Shown here: positions 8,515 through 17,715 of the stretch, piece after piece
How positions within the stretch are numbered: the stretch's first letter is position 1
How the letters are laid out: the number at the start of each line of letters is the position of its first letter
Origin: Candidatus Methanoperedens sp.
GTDB taxonomy: Archaea > Halobacteriota > Methanosarcinia > Methanosarcinales > Methanoperedenaceae
DNA length: 35,466 nt
Direction of reading: 5' to 3'
Assembly: GCA_026552855.1 (NCBI GenBank)
Contig: JAPMTX010000159.1
Span: forward strand, 1 to 35,466
Notes under the pieces: model-generated
Database searches by the model: none
What the model saw: the letters and a program-made list of their open reading frames with translations, nothing else
What the model was told of the DNA's origin: nothing
Program-made: the position numbers and the translations under genes

Positions 8515-8761
8515 ATCCCAACCACCGGGAATTGCATACAGCAAGGCACTCACTCTGCTTGAACGGCACGCAATTAAGAGCGGTGGGGGACTTATTTCTT
8601 TCCCGGAGTGTCGGCGGGTCCTATCCTGGTTGTATCATCTTGACCGGGAGGAGGTATACCTGTTCCTTGCTGAGCTAGAGGAACAGGGGATGTGCAAGGT
8701 TGTTCCTTTTCGAGACGTAAAAATCAGTAGTGGTAGGCAGAAAAGCCAGCAGAGAGAATAA
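8486..8761 (+). CDS. Small winged-helix-like protein
   Basis: A 91-residue protein starting at the ATG at 8486, chosen because AGGAGG lies nine bases before it; an in-frame ATG at 8459 has no such site. Residues 20-80 look like a winged helix (YSKALTLLERHAIKSGG, ECRRVLSWLYHLDREEVYLF, ELEEQGMCKVVPFRDVKIS). Such proteins are common next to replication genes of archaeal plasmids and viruses. It ends two bases before the helicase-like gene begins, so it is probably in the same operon. Confidence 0.6.
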   Translation: MAICAASANKSQPPGIAYSKALTLLERHAIKSGGGLISFPECRRVLSWLYHLDREEVYLFLAELEEQGMCKVVPFRDVKISSGRQKSQQRE

Positions 8762-8762
8762 T

Positions 8763-11145
8763 ATGCCTGCCGCAGAGGGACTCATCGTGACTGCTGATGG
8801 ATTTACCTTTAAGAAGTACTCGATATCCATCATTTGCTTTAAAAAGATACTGAACGATAAGCTTGTGTATGTCTATAGTATGGAGCATGGCGAAAAGAGG
8901 ATTGGCCAAGTTATAAGCTCCAGGTGGTTACCGTTCGAGGAGGACTCAAAAAGAGACAATAAAATTGTCTCTATGTTATTGCGGCAAGATTTCACGAAAG
9001 ACGAATCTGAAAATATTCTTTTTGGGATGGTTGAAGCTTTCAATTCCCTCCCACTTGAAAAAATACAGGAACTAAAGACTATACAAGAAAAAGAACCAGA
9101 CGCAACCAAGCCAACTATCGAGGAGAGATATGGGGCTACCACATATTCACTTGCACAGAAAATCCTTGGGGATCCATATAGCTTTCAGATAGTGAGGCAC
9201 GTCTTAGACTTTGGAACTGCTGGAGAATACCAGAAAAAAATGCTGGTTTTCACTCTGGTTCTGACAGTTCTCTTGGGAAAGCCCACATGGATCATAACAT
9301 CTGGAAAATCGGGTGAGGGCAAAAGCAATCTCCTTGAAGGTGTTTTTGAATTGCTTCCAGAGAACATGAAAGAGAGAATGAATAGTGGGAAAATAGCCGC
9401 CATCTACCGAAAGAGCTTGGAGGACCCATATTATTACGCATTCAAAGTAATATACTTCGGAGATTTGGGATATGAACGAAGACCTTTCAAAATCGGCAAA
9501 TGCCGAACTAAAAGAGCTATTCTCAATTTTTAGGCAGTTGTCATCGGAAGGAGAAGTACGAAGACCAATTAGCATCAAAAATGAGGAAGGAGAGTGGAAA
9601 TCGGTAGAAATGACGCTCAAGGGAAGACCATTGCTGATGTTCAGTACGACAGCCACCGAATTCGACGCTCAGATTCAGAGCCGCGCTTTTGTAGTTTATC
9701 CTTCAATGACTTCTTTCCAGAACAGCATAGTAGCATGTTTTCAGAGGGTAGAGAATATGCTGCCAGCAACCCAGCGTATCCCTGAAGAAATCGCCATACT
9801 CAGGAAAGCCATTGCATGCGCAATTGAAATGCTCAAAGAAGAAAAAATAAAGGTCATTAACCCTTTTACTCCTGCTCTGGATGCTGGAATCTCGGCGGAC
9901 AGCTCGAATATCAAAAGGGATCGACCGAAAATATACTCACTTGTCAACGCCATAACCTTGTGGCATTCAAGACAGAGGGAAAAATATGAAGGGCACGTGA
10001 TCTCGACCGTTCTTGATCATCTGTATATGTTGCACATAGCAAGTGAAAGCATCAATGGAATGCTTTCCGGGAGTGGAGATGAGAACTTTCCCAATCTATT
10101 CAGGAAAATTAGCGAAAAAATGAAACCTCTCTGTAAGCCTCTATCCGACCTGAAAGCAAAGGCATCATCCAAAGAGATAGATGTGCGGGCGTACGCCTTA
10201 AAAGAACTCGAAGAAAAATCCATAACAAACGATATGGTGAAGGACTGGCTAGGGGTAGGCACAAGTTCCGCCGCTGCACTGACCAGACAGGCAGCCAAGA
10301 AGGGGATGCTGGTTGTAGACAAGAATAGCAAACCGTATAAGTATTACATTCCAGCCGAAGCATCACGAATAATCGTGAAAACAAACGGACATGTTGCGTT
10401 TGGATGCAATGCAACATTACAAGCCTTATTTTCACCGGAAAAGCTCTGTAATGCCTCAGATGGAACATGCAACGAAGCGTACCTAAAACATATAAGACAT
10501 ACTCTCACGCTGGCAGACCTTACCGACCTCAAGACACCGGATTACAGGCTTCCAGATAACCACAAAATAGGAGACGTGTGTATCCGTTCATCTATCTGGG
10601 ATAGGCAGTTGCAAGGTCAATCGGGGGTTTTTACTAACTTTTATTATCTAAAGAAGCAATTAGATGATGCATTGCAACATAATGCAACATCTCCTACCTC
10701 TGATTCAGAAAACCATAGTGAGCAGATAGATACCGAAGTGCCTGGAAACTTCTGCGAGATATGTAATTGCCCCCTCAAAGATGGAGAAGGCGTTAGGTTT
10801 CTTATGAGAATGGTACACCCTTCGTGCAAATTCACACCCATAAACGTGGAGGTCCTTATGGATATTCCTAGTTTTGTGGGTGCAGATGAGCGAACATACG
10901 GACCGCTCAAGAAAGGAGAAGTTAAAGCTATCCCAGCGCTAAATGCCTTACCTCTAGTCAATAAAAAAGCTGCCATCCGAATACAGGAATCAACAGGCAA
11001 TAAAACATTTTTTAGGAGAACTGCTGAGTCGTTTGAGCGTGAATGCGATTATTGTGGTGAGAGGCGGTGGTTAAGCTGGAAAGACAATGAAGGCAACCGA
11101 GTATGCGATGCATGTAGACAAGAGGAGGAGTGTAATGGTCATTGA
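8763..11145 (+). pseudogene. P-loop helicase-like replication protein, frameshifted at about 9471
   Basis: Two overlapping frames join into one protein of about 793 residues if one base is dropped near 9471. The first part carries Walker A (SGKSGEGKSNL, near 9301) and Walker B (KVIYFGDLG, near 9450). The second opens in another frame and continues with MNEDLSKSANAELKELF and the sensor-like GRPLLMFSTTA. A helical region follows, then a winged-helix-like segment and two zinc modules (CEICNC...HPSC and CDYC...CDAC). The order resembles mobile-element replication ATPases of the AAA+/SF3 type. The Walker B loop reads smoothly across the junction (GDLG to MNED), so a single-base insertion or a sequencing error is the simplest reading; programmed frameshifting is less likely. 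The primase fragment directly follows. Confidence 0.7.
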
Positions 11146-11676
11146 TTCGATCGTTGCTGGTCAAAGAGATTGGTTGATGAAACTCCAAGAACTAACGAAT
11201 AAACCAATACTCATCCAGCGGCATATGAGTAATGTTTGGCATCCATGGCAGGATGACATACCGAGCAATCCATACCTTACCCGAAATGTACTCCAGTGCG
11301 AGCTATGTTTGGATCCAGACATAACACACGAAGGCCCTTACTGGAACCTGATGAAAGAGGGTATGGATCAGATAATAGCTTTTCTGAAAGGTGCAGGGAT
11401 ACCATACATAATGGCATACACCGGAGGAAAGGGGTTACATCTTCACGTATTTTTTAATACTCAAATTCCACTGCCAGATGATGTTATAAATGGCATAAAA
11501 ACCTATCAATTAGATGTTGGAAATGAGATGTGAGATGCAGTCCTCCTTTCCCCAAGAGGACCATTGATTACAAAGTAGGGCGAATATTTAGTATGGAGAA
11601 ATCATACTCTCCTTGCGGATTTTTAACAAAAGCTGGATTATGCGAAGGCTCAAAGTGCCGAGTATTTAAGGGGTGA
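11135..11676 (+). pseudogene. PriS-like (AEP) primase, truncated and frameshifted
   Basis: The first frame (11135-11533, 132 residues) starts at an ATG preceded by GAGGAGGAG and overlaps the upstream gene by 11 bases. It has features of archaeo-eukaryotic primase small subunits: an acidic LDPD motif (possible metal site) and AYTGGKGLHLHVFF (motif II with its His). It stops at TGA 11531. An open frame two bases out (11527-11676) continues with RCSPPFPKRTIDYKVGR and a CGFL..GLCEGSKC cysteine-rich end, so dropping two bases near 11531 restores a protein of about 179 residues. This is still shorter than normal PriS (about 340), and the region is probably a relic. Confidence 0.6.
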
Positions 11677-11679
11677 GAT

Positions 11680-11793
11680 ATGGGCAGAAAGGACGGCACC
11701 AATCAATACTACCGGCACGAAATGAAGCGTCAGCAGCGGTATCCGCAGACCAAAAGACATGAGATGGAGAAGGTGGGGGAAGAAAACCAGTAA
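11680..11793 (+). CDS. 37-residue basic hydrophilic peptide
   Basis: A short frame beginning MGRKDGTNQYYRHEMKRQQR with GGGGTGA four bases upstream. It is rich in Lys, Arg, Gln and Tyr. It overlaps the next start by one base. No family recognised; coding status rests on the ribosome site only. Confidence 0.35.
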   Translation: MGRKDGTNQYYRHEMKRQQRYPQTKRHEMEKVGEENQ

Positions 11794-12012
11794 TGACCGA
11801 GGCAATCCTTACCAAAAAAAGAAATGGACTTATTTACTGTTGATGGCCTCAGTAAACAAACCGGTACTCCATCCTCAGAGTGGGATATGTATGTAGCCAA
11901 ATTTCCTATGAACATGGGGCGGAATTTACCAAGCTTAATTCTGAATTATGGGTTAGAAAAAAACGAAATTTTGGAGTTTTTTTCTAAATTTGCTAAAATC
12001 CCCGCTTCATAA
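11793..12012 (+). pseudogene. Small protein frameshifted in an A7 tract
   Basis: The frame from ATG 11793 reads MTEAILTKK and then runs into a stop. The frame one base over (from 11797) reads through MDLFTVDGLSKQTGTPSSEW and on to a stop at 12012. Reading the seven-A run at 11814-11820 as six A gives one continuous 72-residue protein (MTEAILTKKEMDLFTVDGL...). The second half has an amphipathic helix (GLEKNEILEFFSKFAK). Function unknown. Confidence 0.45.
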
Positions 12013-12107
12013 TCACGGGTATATTATGAAGTTATACCTGTATAACTCACATATAACAGGCACATACTATGAAGAAACTTCATAATTCTCCTCTTAATTA
12101 TGAAGTT
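12005..12107. repeat. Cluster of inverted ATTATGAAGTT motifs (iteron-like)
   Basis: CTTCATAAT (12005-12013) pairs with ATTATGAAG (12023-12031). TTATACCTGTATAA (12032-12045) is a palindrome. CCTGT (12037-12041) pairs with ACAGG (12056-12060). ATGAAG/CTTCAT (12069-12083) and ACTTCATAATT (12077-12087) with AATTATGAAGT (12096-12106) form further hairpins. Four copies of one motif in about 100 AT-rich bases suggest a replication origin or a multi-site operator of the element. Confidence 0.6.
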
Positions 12108-12163
12108 GTATCCTATCAGATATATAATAAAAAAAGCGTGGTAAAACTACGTTGAACCCCCCA

Positions 12164-12331
12164 ATGAAACCAATCCAATCAAAAAATCGAAGATTACCCC
12201 TGTTCAGAGTTTTTGAAATAGCGTTAGCGGGCAAGATTTTCTGGGATATAAATATCAAACAGTATAAACTACCAAATGATATTGATTTTGTAAAAAGAAC
12301 TCTGGAGAATGTAAATCTGATAAGCTATTAA
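12164..12331 (+). CDS. Possible 55-residue protein, unknown
   Basis: An open frame starting MKPIQSKNRRLPLFRVFEIA and ending VNLISY. It has a balanced composition but no ribosome site and no recognisable motif. It is the last frame before the CRISPR operon and could be a remnant of the integrated element. Confidence 0.3.
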   Translation: MKPIQSKNRRLPLFRVFEIALAGKIFWDINIKQYKLPNDIDFVKRTLENVNLISY

Positions 12332-12345
12332 ATATTCTCTGGAAA

Positions 12346-12354
12346 GATTTATAG
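12346..12354 (+). promoter_or_regulatory. Candidate TATA box of the cas6-cas3 operon
   Basis: GATTTATAG lies about 30 bases before a plausible transcription start near 12376-12380, with the GAGGGGA ribosome site of cas6 at 12384-12390. Confidence 0.4.
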
Positions 12355-12397
12355 TACGAGAATGTTTAGTGATAATAACTGCAGAGGGGAATAAAAA

Positions 12398-13171
12398 CTG
12401 AGAGGCAAAATAACAGTCAGAAACATCTCAAACCTTCCTGTAAATTTCGATTATCAGTACGGCTTAGCCTCGATGCTCTATTTCAAACTTGCCGGCGCTG
12501 ATATCAAGCTGGCAAATGAAACTCACTCCCATCAAGGATTCAAGTTCTATACATTTTCCAATCTTGTGCTGATGAATAGAAAACCCAGCAAATCAGGTCT
12601 CTGCTTTGAGAGAGCTTTTTTTATTCTGTCCTCACCTGATGATAGATTCATCAAAAGCTTTGCCGAAGGTCTCCTCCAGCAGCCTGAATTCTATTTAGAT
12701 GGTCCTCGCGGCAGGGCTGGTTTCGCGATTGAGCGCATTGAGATATTGAAAGAGCTCTCGTTTGGCGATGAGTGCTGGTTCAAGACCCTCTCACCTATAT
12801 ATGTCAAGACAATACGAAAGGAGAATGAAAGCCTGCGAGAGATAGATCTTTACCCGACTGAGCCGAAGTTCTATGAGAACCTCCACAGGAACCTGGTCGA
12901 ACGCTTCAGCGAATTTTATGGTAAAGCGCCTGCAGATCATTTCGATGTAGTTGAAACCGCAGACATAAAGCCCAAACGCATCAAGATCGCGGAGAGCTAC
13001 AGGCGGTGCAGTCTCATGAGCCTGCGGCTCCAGGCAAGCCCTGAACTGCTTAAGTTCGCCTACGAAGCAGGGCTTGGGGAGAAGAATGCGATGGGGTTCG
13101 GGTGTGTTGAGGTCGTGCCGGGCAGGGGAGCTGACAGGACAGGATATAGAACCGCGGATGAACCCAGATGA
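12398..13171 (+). CDS. cas6: Cas6 CRISPR RNA endonuclease, apparent CTG start
   Basis: Cas6 cuts the repeat transcript to release crRNAs with an 8-base repeat handle. The protein (about 257 residues) has the Cas6 motif HSHQGFKFYTFSN near residues 43-55, with His43/His45 as catalytic candidates, and the Gly-rich C-terminal loop AGLGEKNAMGFGCVEVV. The first in-frame ATG (12473) would remove the first RAMP strand. Sequence upstream of it reads RGKITVRNIS...VNFDYQYGLASMLY, typical of the family N-terminus, and is open back to TAA at 12392. GAGGGGA (12384-12390) is spaced seven bases from CTG at 12398, so CTG is the best start. The last nine residues (GYRTADEPR) are encoded by a dispersed repeat. 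Cas6 opens the effector gene set. Confidence 0.9.
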   Translation: MRGKITVRNISNLPVNFDYQYGLASMLYFKLAGADIKLANETHSHQGFKFYTFSNLVLMNRKPSKSGLCFERAFFILSSPDDRFIKSFAEGLLQQPEFYLDGPRGRAGFAIERIEILKELSFGDECWFKTLSPIYVKTIRKENESLREIDLYPTEPKFYENLHRNLVERFSEFYGKAPADHFDVVETADIKPKRIKIAESYRRCSLMSLRLQASPELLKFAYEAGLGEKNAMGFGCVEVVPGRGADRTGYRTADEPR

Positions 13172-13245
13172 GAATATCCATCAATTCAATACATATGCGG
13201 GTAATTAGAGGACGAAACCGCAGATGAACGCGGATGAACGCAGAT
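13151..13245. repeat. CGCAGATGAACGC-type dispersed repeat copies
   Basis: ACCGCGGATGAACCCAGATG (13151-13170) overlaps the 3' end of cas6. ACCGCAGATGAACGCGG followed by ATGAACGCAGAT (13217-13245) is a tandem version of the same motif. Such repeats are frequent between genes in many environmental genomes; they may have reshaped the end of cas6. Confidence 0.55.
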
Positions 13246-13302
13246 ATTTACCTGCATCTGAGTTTATGCATGTTCACCTTTTTACAGGTAAGCAAAATAA
13301 CC

Positions 13303-13373
13303 CACCGCAAAGCACGCAAAGAGCGCAAAGGTTATTATTATGCTTCTTTGCGTGCTTTACGCTCTTTGCGGTG
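13303..13373. repeat. Large imperfect hairpin, CACCGCAAAG arms
   Basis: The left arm (from 13303, CACCGCAAAGCACGCAAAG) and the right arm (to 13373, CTTTGCGTGCTTTACGC then CTCTTTGCGGTG) are imperfect inverted copies around a short AT-rich loop. It is a REP/MITE-like intergenic element. The rest of the 13172-13517 gap holds no gene that I can support. Confidence 0.6.
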
Positions 13374-13517
13374 TTATAAACGCTGCAGGACATTTTATTT
13401 TACCAGTATGTTCTGGGTCAATACTTTCACATCGCTTTCAAAAAGTTTATATTCTCAAAAAATATCTAAACACTGATGAAAGTGAGGAAACGAGGTGGAG
13501 AAAGAGAAGATATAGTA

Positions 13518-13919
13518 ATGATAACTGTCCAGTGCTCTATCTGCGGCATGGACATGGACTGCCCGGAATCGATGCTCAGCGCGGACAGGCATTTCTGCGA
13601 AAGGTGTACTGACCTCCTGGCTGAGGGGTATGAACCTGAGGAATTGAAGATGGATAAAAAGAGCTTGGGGCGCCATTTTGCGCGCTGCGATGAGGTCGCA
13701 GAGAAGATGCTGGATATTGCTTTTTATGAGCCTTTTGCGAAAGTGCAGGAGCAGGGCATGGAGCATTACAATTATGAGGCTCTTGCGAAGATGTTCTTTT
13801 TACAGGGCGCAAGCTCGATGCTGGGGCTTTTGATAAGTACGGGGATGCCGCCGCCGTTTTTGGATGATCTGGAGGAGGCGATTAAGGAGGCGAAGAGGGG
13901 GATGGGGGAGGGGAAGTGA
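13518..13919 (+). CDS. Cys-rich protein encoded in the cas operon
   Basis: A 133-residue protein starting [16 protein letters not shown]. Two CxxC pairs (CSIC near residue 6, CERC near 28) form a zinc-ribbon/treble-clef-like module. The rest is helical ([58 protein letters not shown]). An upstream in-frame ATG at 13476 would add 14 basic residues but has no ribosome site. The TGA overlaps the cas8 ATG (TGATG), so the two are translationally coupled. I know no standard Cas family with this make-up. A small accessory or regulatory subunit is possible. Length and position argue against a Cas11 small subunit, though the helical C-terminal part leaves that open. Confidence 0.6.
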   Translation: MITVQCSICGMDMDCPESMLSADRHFCERCTDLLAEGYEPEELKMDKKSLGRHFARCDEVAEKMLDIAFYEPFAKVQEQGMEHYNYEALAKMFFLQGASSMLGLLISTGMPPPFLDDLEEAIKEAKRGMGEGK

Positions 13920-15427
13920 TGGAAATAGTAATACCTGCGCTTAATGATGTATGGATGGATAATGGCGTTGAGACTTTCTATAGGCTTTTGAAAGAGGCGC
14001 AGAATAGTAGTTTCAGTGTAAAGACTGACAATAATTCTCTGATAATAACTGTGGCAGATTTTGATAAATTCAAGGAATCTGTTGGTATTGCAATAAAGAA
14101 CAGAAGGTCAAATCTCATTGTGATAGATGAAGATAAAAAGCTTGGTGTAAAGAAGGAGGTAAAGAAGGATTATATACTTATTCAAGAAGGAACGAAGGTT
14201 GGGGGAAAAGTAGCTTTTAAAGAGGAATTATACAATGACAAAACTGCTGCTGATACTGTTAAAAAAGTATTTGACTTAATTGCAGAAAAAGGGACAAACA
14301 ACTGCATCGTCTGCGGAAGACAATTTTCCAAGCCAATGAAAAAACTTCAGCAAGCATCTTATCCCTTTGTTACAAAGATTAAAAGCCTTAGCGGGGTAAG
14401 AAGCTATAAGGACGGCATAGTTTATTCTTTTAAAGAGTACTTTGATGATTTCTGCCCAACCTGTTATTTGACAGGAATCTCCGAGTGGTTAGATGATGGA
14501 ATAATTTATCGTACGGTTCCTGGTGAAAAATCCATCTTGTTTTTACCTCGTTTTAATAACTTAGAGGAGCTAGGTAAATTCAAACAATCATATCGTCCAC
14601 TTTTAAATAAAAGTTCACGATATTGCAACATACGGGTTAAAGAAGGCAGTGAAGAAACAGAAAATCCATCAGGTTCTTTTAGCACTTTGCTTTGCTTTTA
14701 TGAAAAATTTTTCTTTGATGTTGATAAAAAAGAGGTAATTGGAAAATCATGGGCAATGATGGAAGTCCCATTTGGGGCGGTCAAAAACATCAAGCTTAAT
14801 GTTATCAACCTTGCAGAATCGGTTTTGCATGTAATCAAAGAACTTTCTGAAGATAATATACGTATCTATAAAGGGATACTCACCGAGATTTTCTTCTTTT
14901 ATGATCATCCGAAAGGCGCACCAGTGGACTGGGACTTAACAGGAGAAATTAGAGAAAACCTCTCCAAGGCTATTCTGAAAGATGATTTCCATTCTTTTGC
15001 AAGAAGTCTTCTTCCGGGGAAAGGTGGCAAAGTAGGTTACTCGAAAGAAATAAGAAAAAACTTAGAAGATTTAATTTACATTTGGAGGTTGAAAAATATG
15101 GGTGTACCAAAAGATAAACTCGATACGATAAAGAGTGTTGGGAATATTGTCGCAAAGGCATCGAGGAAAAATCCAAGCCTTCTGTACAAGTTGGATAAAA
15201 CAAGAACGATAGATGATTTTTGGGGTGTGTTGCGAGAGATATCTCGGAAGCTTGTTGGTTTCGAAGACAGCGATAAAAAAATGATTAAGCCGACCGCTCT
15301 CGATGGGATTATCCAACTCGTTAAAGAATATGAGGATAAGTGGAAGGAAATCAGAGACCTTCTTGTGATATACTCTTCGATGTATTACTCAATTGGAGGA
15401 AGAAAAGAAGGTGAGACAAATGAATGA
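13919..15427 (+). CDS. cas8: Cas8, Cst1-like large subunit of type I-B (Tneap) Cascade
   Basis: A 502-residue protein in the position of the large subunit, which normally recognises the PAM and recruits Cas3. A split zinc finger is visible: Cys129/Cys132 (CIVC) and Cys179/Cys182 (CPTC), as expected for the Cst1/Cas8a1-type large subunit. The C-terminal ~150 residues are helical ([19 protein letters not shown] and following), resembling the helical bundle of Cas8. Sequence identity of this family is low, so the call leans on position between the Cys-rich gene and a clear Cst2-type cas7. ATG at 13919 follows GGGGAGGGG. The gene overlaps cas7 by eight bases. Confidence 0.8.
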   Translation: MEIVIPALNDVWMDNGVETFYRLLKEAQNSSFSVKTDNNSLIITVADFDKFKESVGIAIKNRRSNLIVIDEDKKLGVKKEVKKDYILIQEGTKVGGKVAFKEELYNDKTAADTVKKVFDLIAEKGTNNCIVCGRQFSKPMKKLQQASYPFVTKIKSLSGVRSYKDGIVYSFKEYFDDFCPTCYLTGISEWLDDGIIYRTVPGEKSILFLPRFNNLEELGKFKQSYRPLLNKSSRYCNIRVKEGSEETENPSGSFSTLLCFYEKFFFDVDKKEVIGKSWAMMEVPFGAVKNIKLNVINLAESVLHVIKELSEDNIRIYKGILTEIFFFYDHPKGAPVDWDLTGEIRENLSKAILKDDFHSFARSLLPGKGGKVGYSKEIRKNLEDLIYIWRLKNMGVPKDKLDTIKSVGNIVAKASRKNPSLLYKLDKTRTIDDFWGVLREISRKLVGFEDSDKKMIKPTALDGIIQLVKEYEDKWKEIRDLLVIYSSMYYSIGGRKEGETNE

Positions 15428-16337
15428 ATTTAAAGGATTAAATATTGTGTGGCTTTCAGAAACGGATTTGACAAACCTGAATGCCGGCGAAGGCGAGAGC
15501 AACTTCATAGATGTAAAGAAGTTCAAGAAGGATAGTATTGAATATCCCTATGTAAGCGGGCAAGCAATGAGGTTCTATCTCAAGGAAGCGATGAGAAGAA
15601 GCTTAGAAGATGGGGAATATATGTGCATCCCAGACGACCAAGGCGAAACATGCGGGGATATTAAAAAATGCATTATGTGTGATCTTTTTGGGTTTATGAC
15701 AACTGAAAAAGGAAAAGGTGCTAAAACAAGAGTTTCTCCAATAAAAGTTTCACCAGCCATAGGATTGCTACCTTTCGATGAAAATGCAAATGTGGACTTT
15801 CTCACACGGCGCCACAGGGTTTCCGAAGGAGCAAAAATGGAGGGTGATATCGTTAATGTTGAAATAGGTACTAACATCTACAAGGGTGGAATTTCAATAG
15901 ATATGGTGCGCGTTGGCAGTAATGAAAAAGTAGACGATGATAAAAGAACCGTCTCTATAGAAAATGTTTTAGATGCATCTGAGAAAAAGAAAAGAGTAAA
16001 GAAAACCCTTGAAGCTCTCAAATATCTCTCGGATTACTCAAAGCAGGCGCGGCTATTAACAGACTTCTCTCCAGATGTAATTGCTATCTCGTTACAGAAT
16101 AAGTACTCACACAGACTTCAGAAACTTTTTGAACTTAATAATGGAAGAGAGATTAACATCCAGCGATTAAACGAGATACTGGATGATGTCTCAAGTTATA
16201 GTGATAAAATACTATTTGGCATGATTTCTGGAGTGGTTAAAAATGAGGCTGAAGTGAAAAAAGCAGTCGAGGCAAAAGGTATCATTGTAAAAACTCCAAG
16301 CGAAGTGATTAATGAGGCGATAAATCTGGTGAAATGA
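15420..16337 (+). CDS. cas7: Cas7, Cst2/DevR-family Cascade backbone
   Basis: A 305-residue RAMP protein that polymerises along the crRNA to form the Cascade backbone. Family signs are the opening [33 protein letters not shown], the [18 protein letters not shown] helix (residues about 45-63), a cysteine cluster ([15 protein letters not shown], near 80-95) and [21 protein letters not shown] with Asn/Glu positions typical of DevR/Cst2. ATG at 15420 follows AGGTGAG, favoured over an in-frame ATG nine codons earlier inside cas8. The stop overlaps the cas5 ATG. Confidence 0.92.
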   Translation: MNEFKGLNIVWLSETDLTNLNAGEGESNFIDVKKFKKDSIEYPYVSGQAMRFYLKEAMRRSLEDGEYMCIPDDQGETCGDIKKCIMCDLFGFMTTEKGKGAKTRVSPIKVSPAIGLLPFDENANVDFLTRRHRVSEGAKMEGDIVNVEIGTNIYKGGISIDMVRVGSNEKVDDDKRTVSIENVLDASEKKKRVKKTLEALKYLSDYSKQARLLTDFSPDVIAISLQNKYSHRLQKLFELNNGREINIQRLNEILDDVSSYSDKILFGMISGVVKNEAEVKKAVEAKGIIVKTPSEVINEAINLVK

Positions 16338-16993
16338 TGCTTGGTTTGAAGTTCAGGCTCGAAGGACTGTATTTCACCACTTTTAGAAAACCTACTTCGA
16401 CAAGCCTTATAATGAGCTATTCGATTCCTCCTTATACCACTATCAGGGGATTGATAGCGAATGCTTTAGGTTTGAAGAGAGACGATTACTCTATTCAGGA
16501 TTGGGTGAAAATAGGTATAAAACCGCTCAGCTTTTCAAATAGGTCAAGGGAAATGGCAAAAATGCTGAAACTAAAAGGTACTGGCGAAACGCATCAGAAG
16601 ATTTTTCCATCTTCGCCTATGTTCAAAGAATTTCTCGTTTCCCCATCTTACGAAATATACATATCAGGAGAAGACGATAAAGTAAATCTTATTTACAATG
16701 CTCTCCTCCAGCCAGCCAGACCACTTTATATTGGAGCTTCGGACGATCTTACTGATATCGAGCCTTCAAAACCTGTGGAAATCGAAGAAGTTAATGCAAA
16801 ACAAATTTCCGGAGTAATTGAAGGTGTCCATGAAAATTGTCTGGTAGAGAATATCCCATACAAATTCGTCAAAAAAGGCAAAGATTATTCACTGGAATAT
16901 ATGACTGCGTCAATACCGCAAAGTGATACTCTAAGTTTGAGAGAAGAAGTTAAATGTTGGCGATTTGATGGGGATAATGTATGGCTGATGTAA
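16334..16993 (+). CDS. cas5: Cas5, Cascade subunit binding the crRNA 5' handle
   Basis: A 219-residue RAMP protein. The N-terminal strand [18 protein letters not shown] is followed by the Cas5 signature [19 protein letters not shown] (about 28-46), where the helix after the PPYTT turn is family-typical. A C-terminal Gly/Ile-rich region follows ([20 protein letters not shown]). It caps the 5' handle of the crRNA next to Cas8. ATG 16334 overlaps the cas7 stop (ATGATG) and GGTGAA sits just upstream. The 3' end overlaps the HEPN-like gene by 13 bases, so the genes form one translationally coupled unit. Confidence 0.9.
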   Translation: MMLGLKFRLEGLYFTTFRKPTSTSLIMSYSIPPYTTIRGLIANALGLKRDDYSIQDWVKIGIKPLSFSNRSREMAKMLKLKGTGETHQKIFPSSPMFKEFLVSPSYEIYISGEDDKVNLIYNALLQPARPLYIGASDDLTDIEPSKPVEIEEVNAKQISGVIEGVHENCLVENIPYKFVKKGKDYSLEYMTASIPQSDTLSLREEVKCWRFDGDNVWLM

Positions 16994-17709
16994 CCTATAG
17001 TATCGATGAGGTAATGGATATAGATAAACTATTTAATTTGTTAGATATACCCATTGATGGTGAAACATCAATAAGTGATGGGGATCTTACCTACAATTTC
17101 TATACTATCTCTAATTTAGAGAATGAAGAAAAGGATGTATTGCTTAGCATTGGTTTTAAAGAATTTAAAGAAAGTATTTTTTTCATTGAAACTAAGGAAC
17201 TCCGAACTATAGAAGTATTACGGTATTTATTACCAATGTATCAGAAGAAGGAAATCGAGTATTGGGACGAAATTATCGAAAAACTTGTGAGTATTAATGA
17301 AAAAAAGATTGTTTTTACTCCAACATCAAAACAATTAAGAATTACCTTTAAGTGGAAAGGTAAATTAGCTCAAAATGAAGATGAATTCAGAAGTTTAATT
17401 TCGGATTTATGTCTTCTTTTCAGAGACAGTTGCAAGAGAAATAACAATAAATATAAAATTAGTGAAAAATGTCTTTCGCATGATTTTTGGAAAATAATTG
17501 GAAATCTACGAAATTATTATTATTCTCATGACCCCGAACAATGGGGTGAAGATGCCGTTAAGGAGTTTTCTGAAAAAGCAAAGTTTAGTTATGAATATTT
17601 GTTTTCATCTTCAACCGTTAAAAAATCACCTATAGATTTCATAAATGCACAGTTTAAACTGTTGAATAAATGCATTGATTTTTTAGATATTGTATCTAAG
17701 GACGTGTAG
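16981..17709 (+). CDS. HEPN-like protein inside the cas operon (predicted RNase)
   Basis: A 242-residue protein not matching any core Cas family I know. Residues 133-210 are helical and include [18 protein letters not shown]. Here Arg177-Asn178-x4-His183 fits the R-(polar)-x3-5-H active-site motif of HEPN RNases, preceded by a helix ([19 protein letters not shown]) and followed by another ([17 protein letters not shown]). The N-terminal ~130 residues, acidic with mixed strands and helices, are unrecognised and might be a sensor or partner-binding part. It overlaps cas5 by 13 bases and lies six bases before cas3, so it is in the operon. HEPN proteins are usual in type III loci (Csx1/Csm6) but rare in type I operons. 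Function is inferred, not shown. Confidence 0.55.
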   Translation: MADVTYSIDEVMDIDKLFNLLDIPIDGETSISDGDLTYNFYTISNLENEEKDVLLSIGFKEFKESIFFIETKELRTIEVLRYLLPMYQKKEIEYWDEIIEKLVSINEKKIVFTPTSKQLRITFKWKGKLAQNEDEFRSLISDLCLLFRDSCKRNNNKYKISEKCLSHDFWKIIGNLRNYYYSHDPEQWGEDAVKEFSEKAKFSYEYLFSSSTVKKSPIDFINAQFKLLNKCIDFLDIVSKDV

Positions 17710-17715
17710 CTGGCA

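Noticed and set aside
9472-9533. Programmed ribosomal frameshift in the helicase-like gene
   Set aside because: There is no slippery heptamer or evident downstream structure at the junction, and neighbouring genes are also frameshifted, so mutation or read error is simpler.
6080-12400. Search by eye for a second copy of the tRNA-Thr 3' end as attR
   Set aside because: No copy of TTCAAATCCCTCCCGGGG was seen before or around 12.4 kb, so I do not annotate an attachment site.
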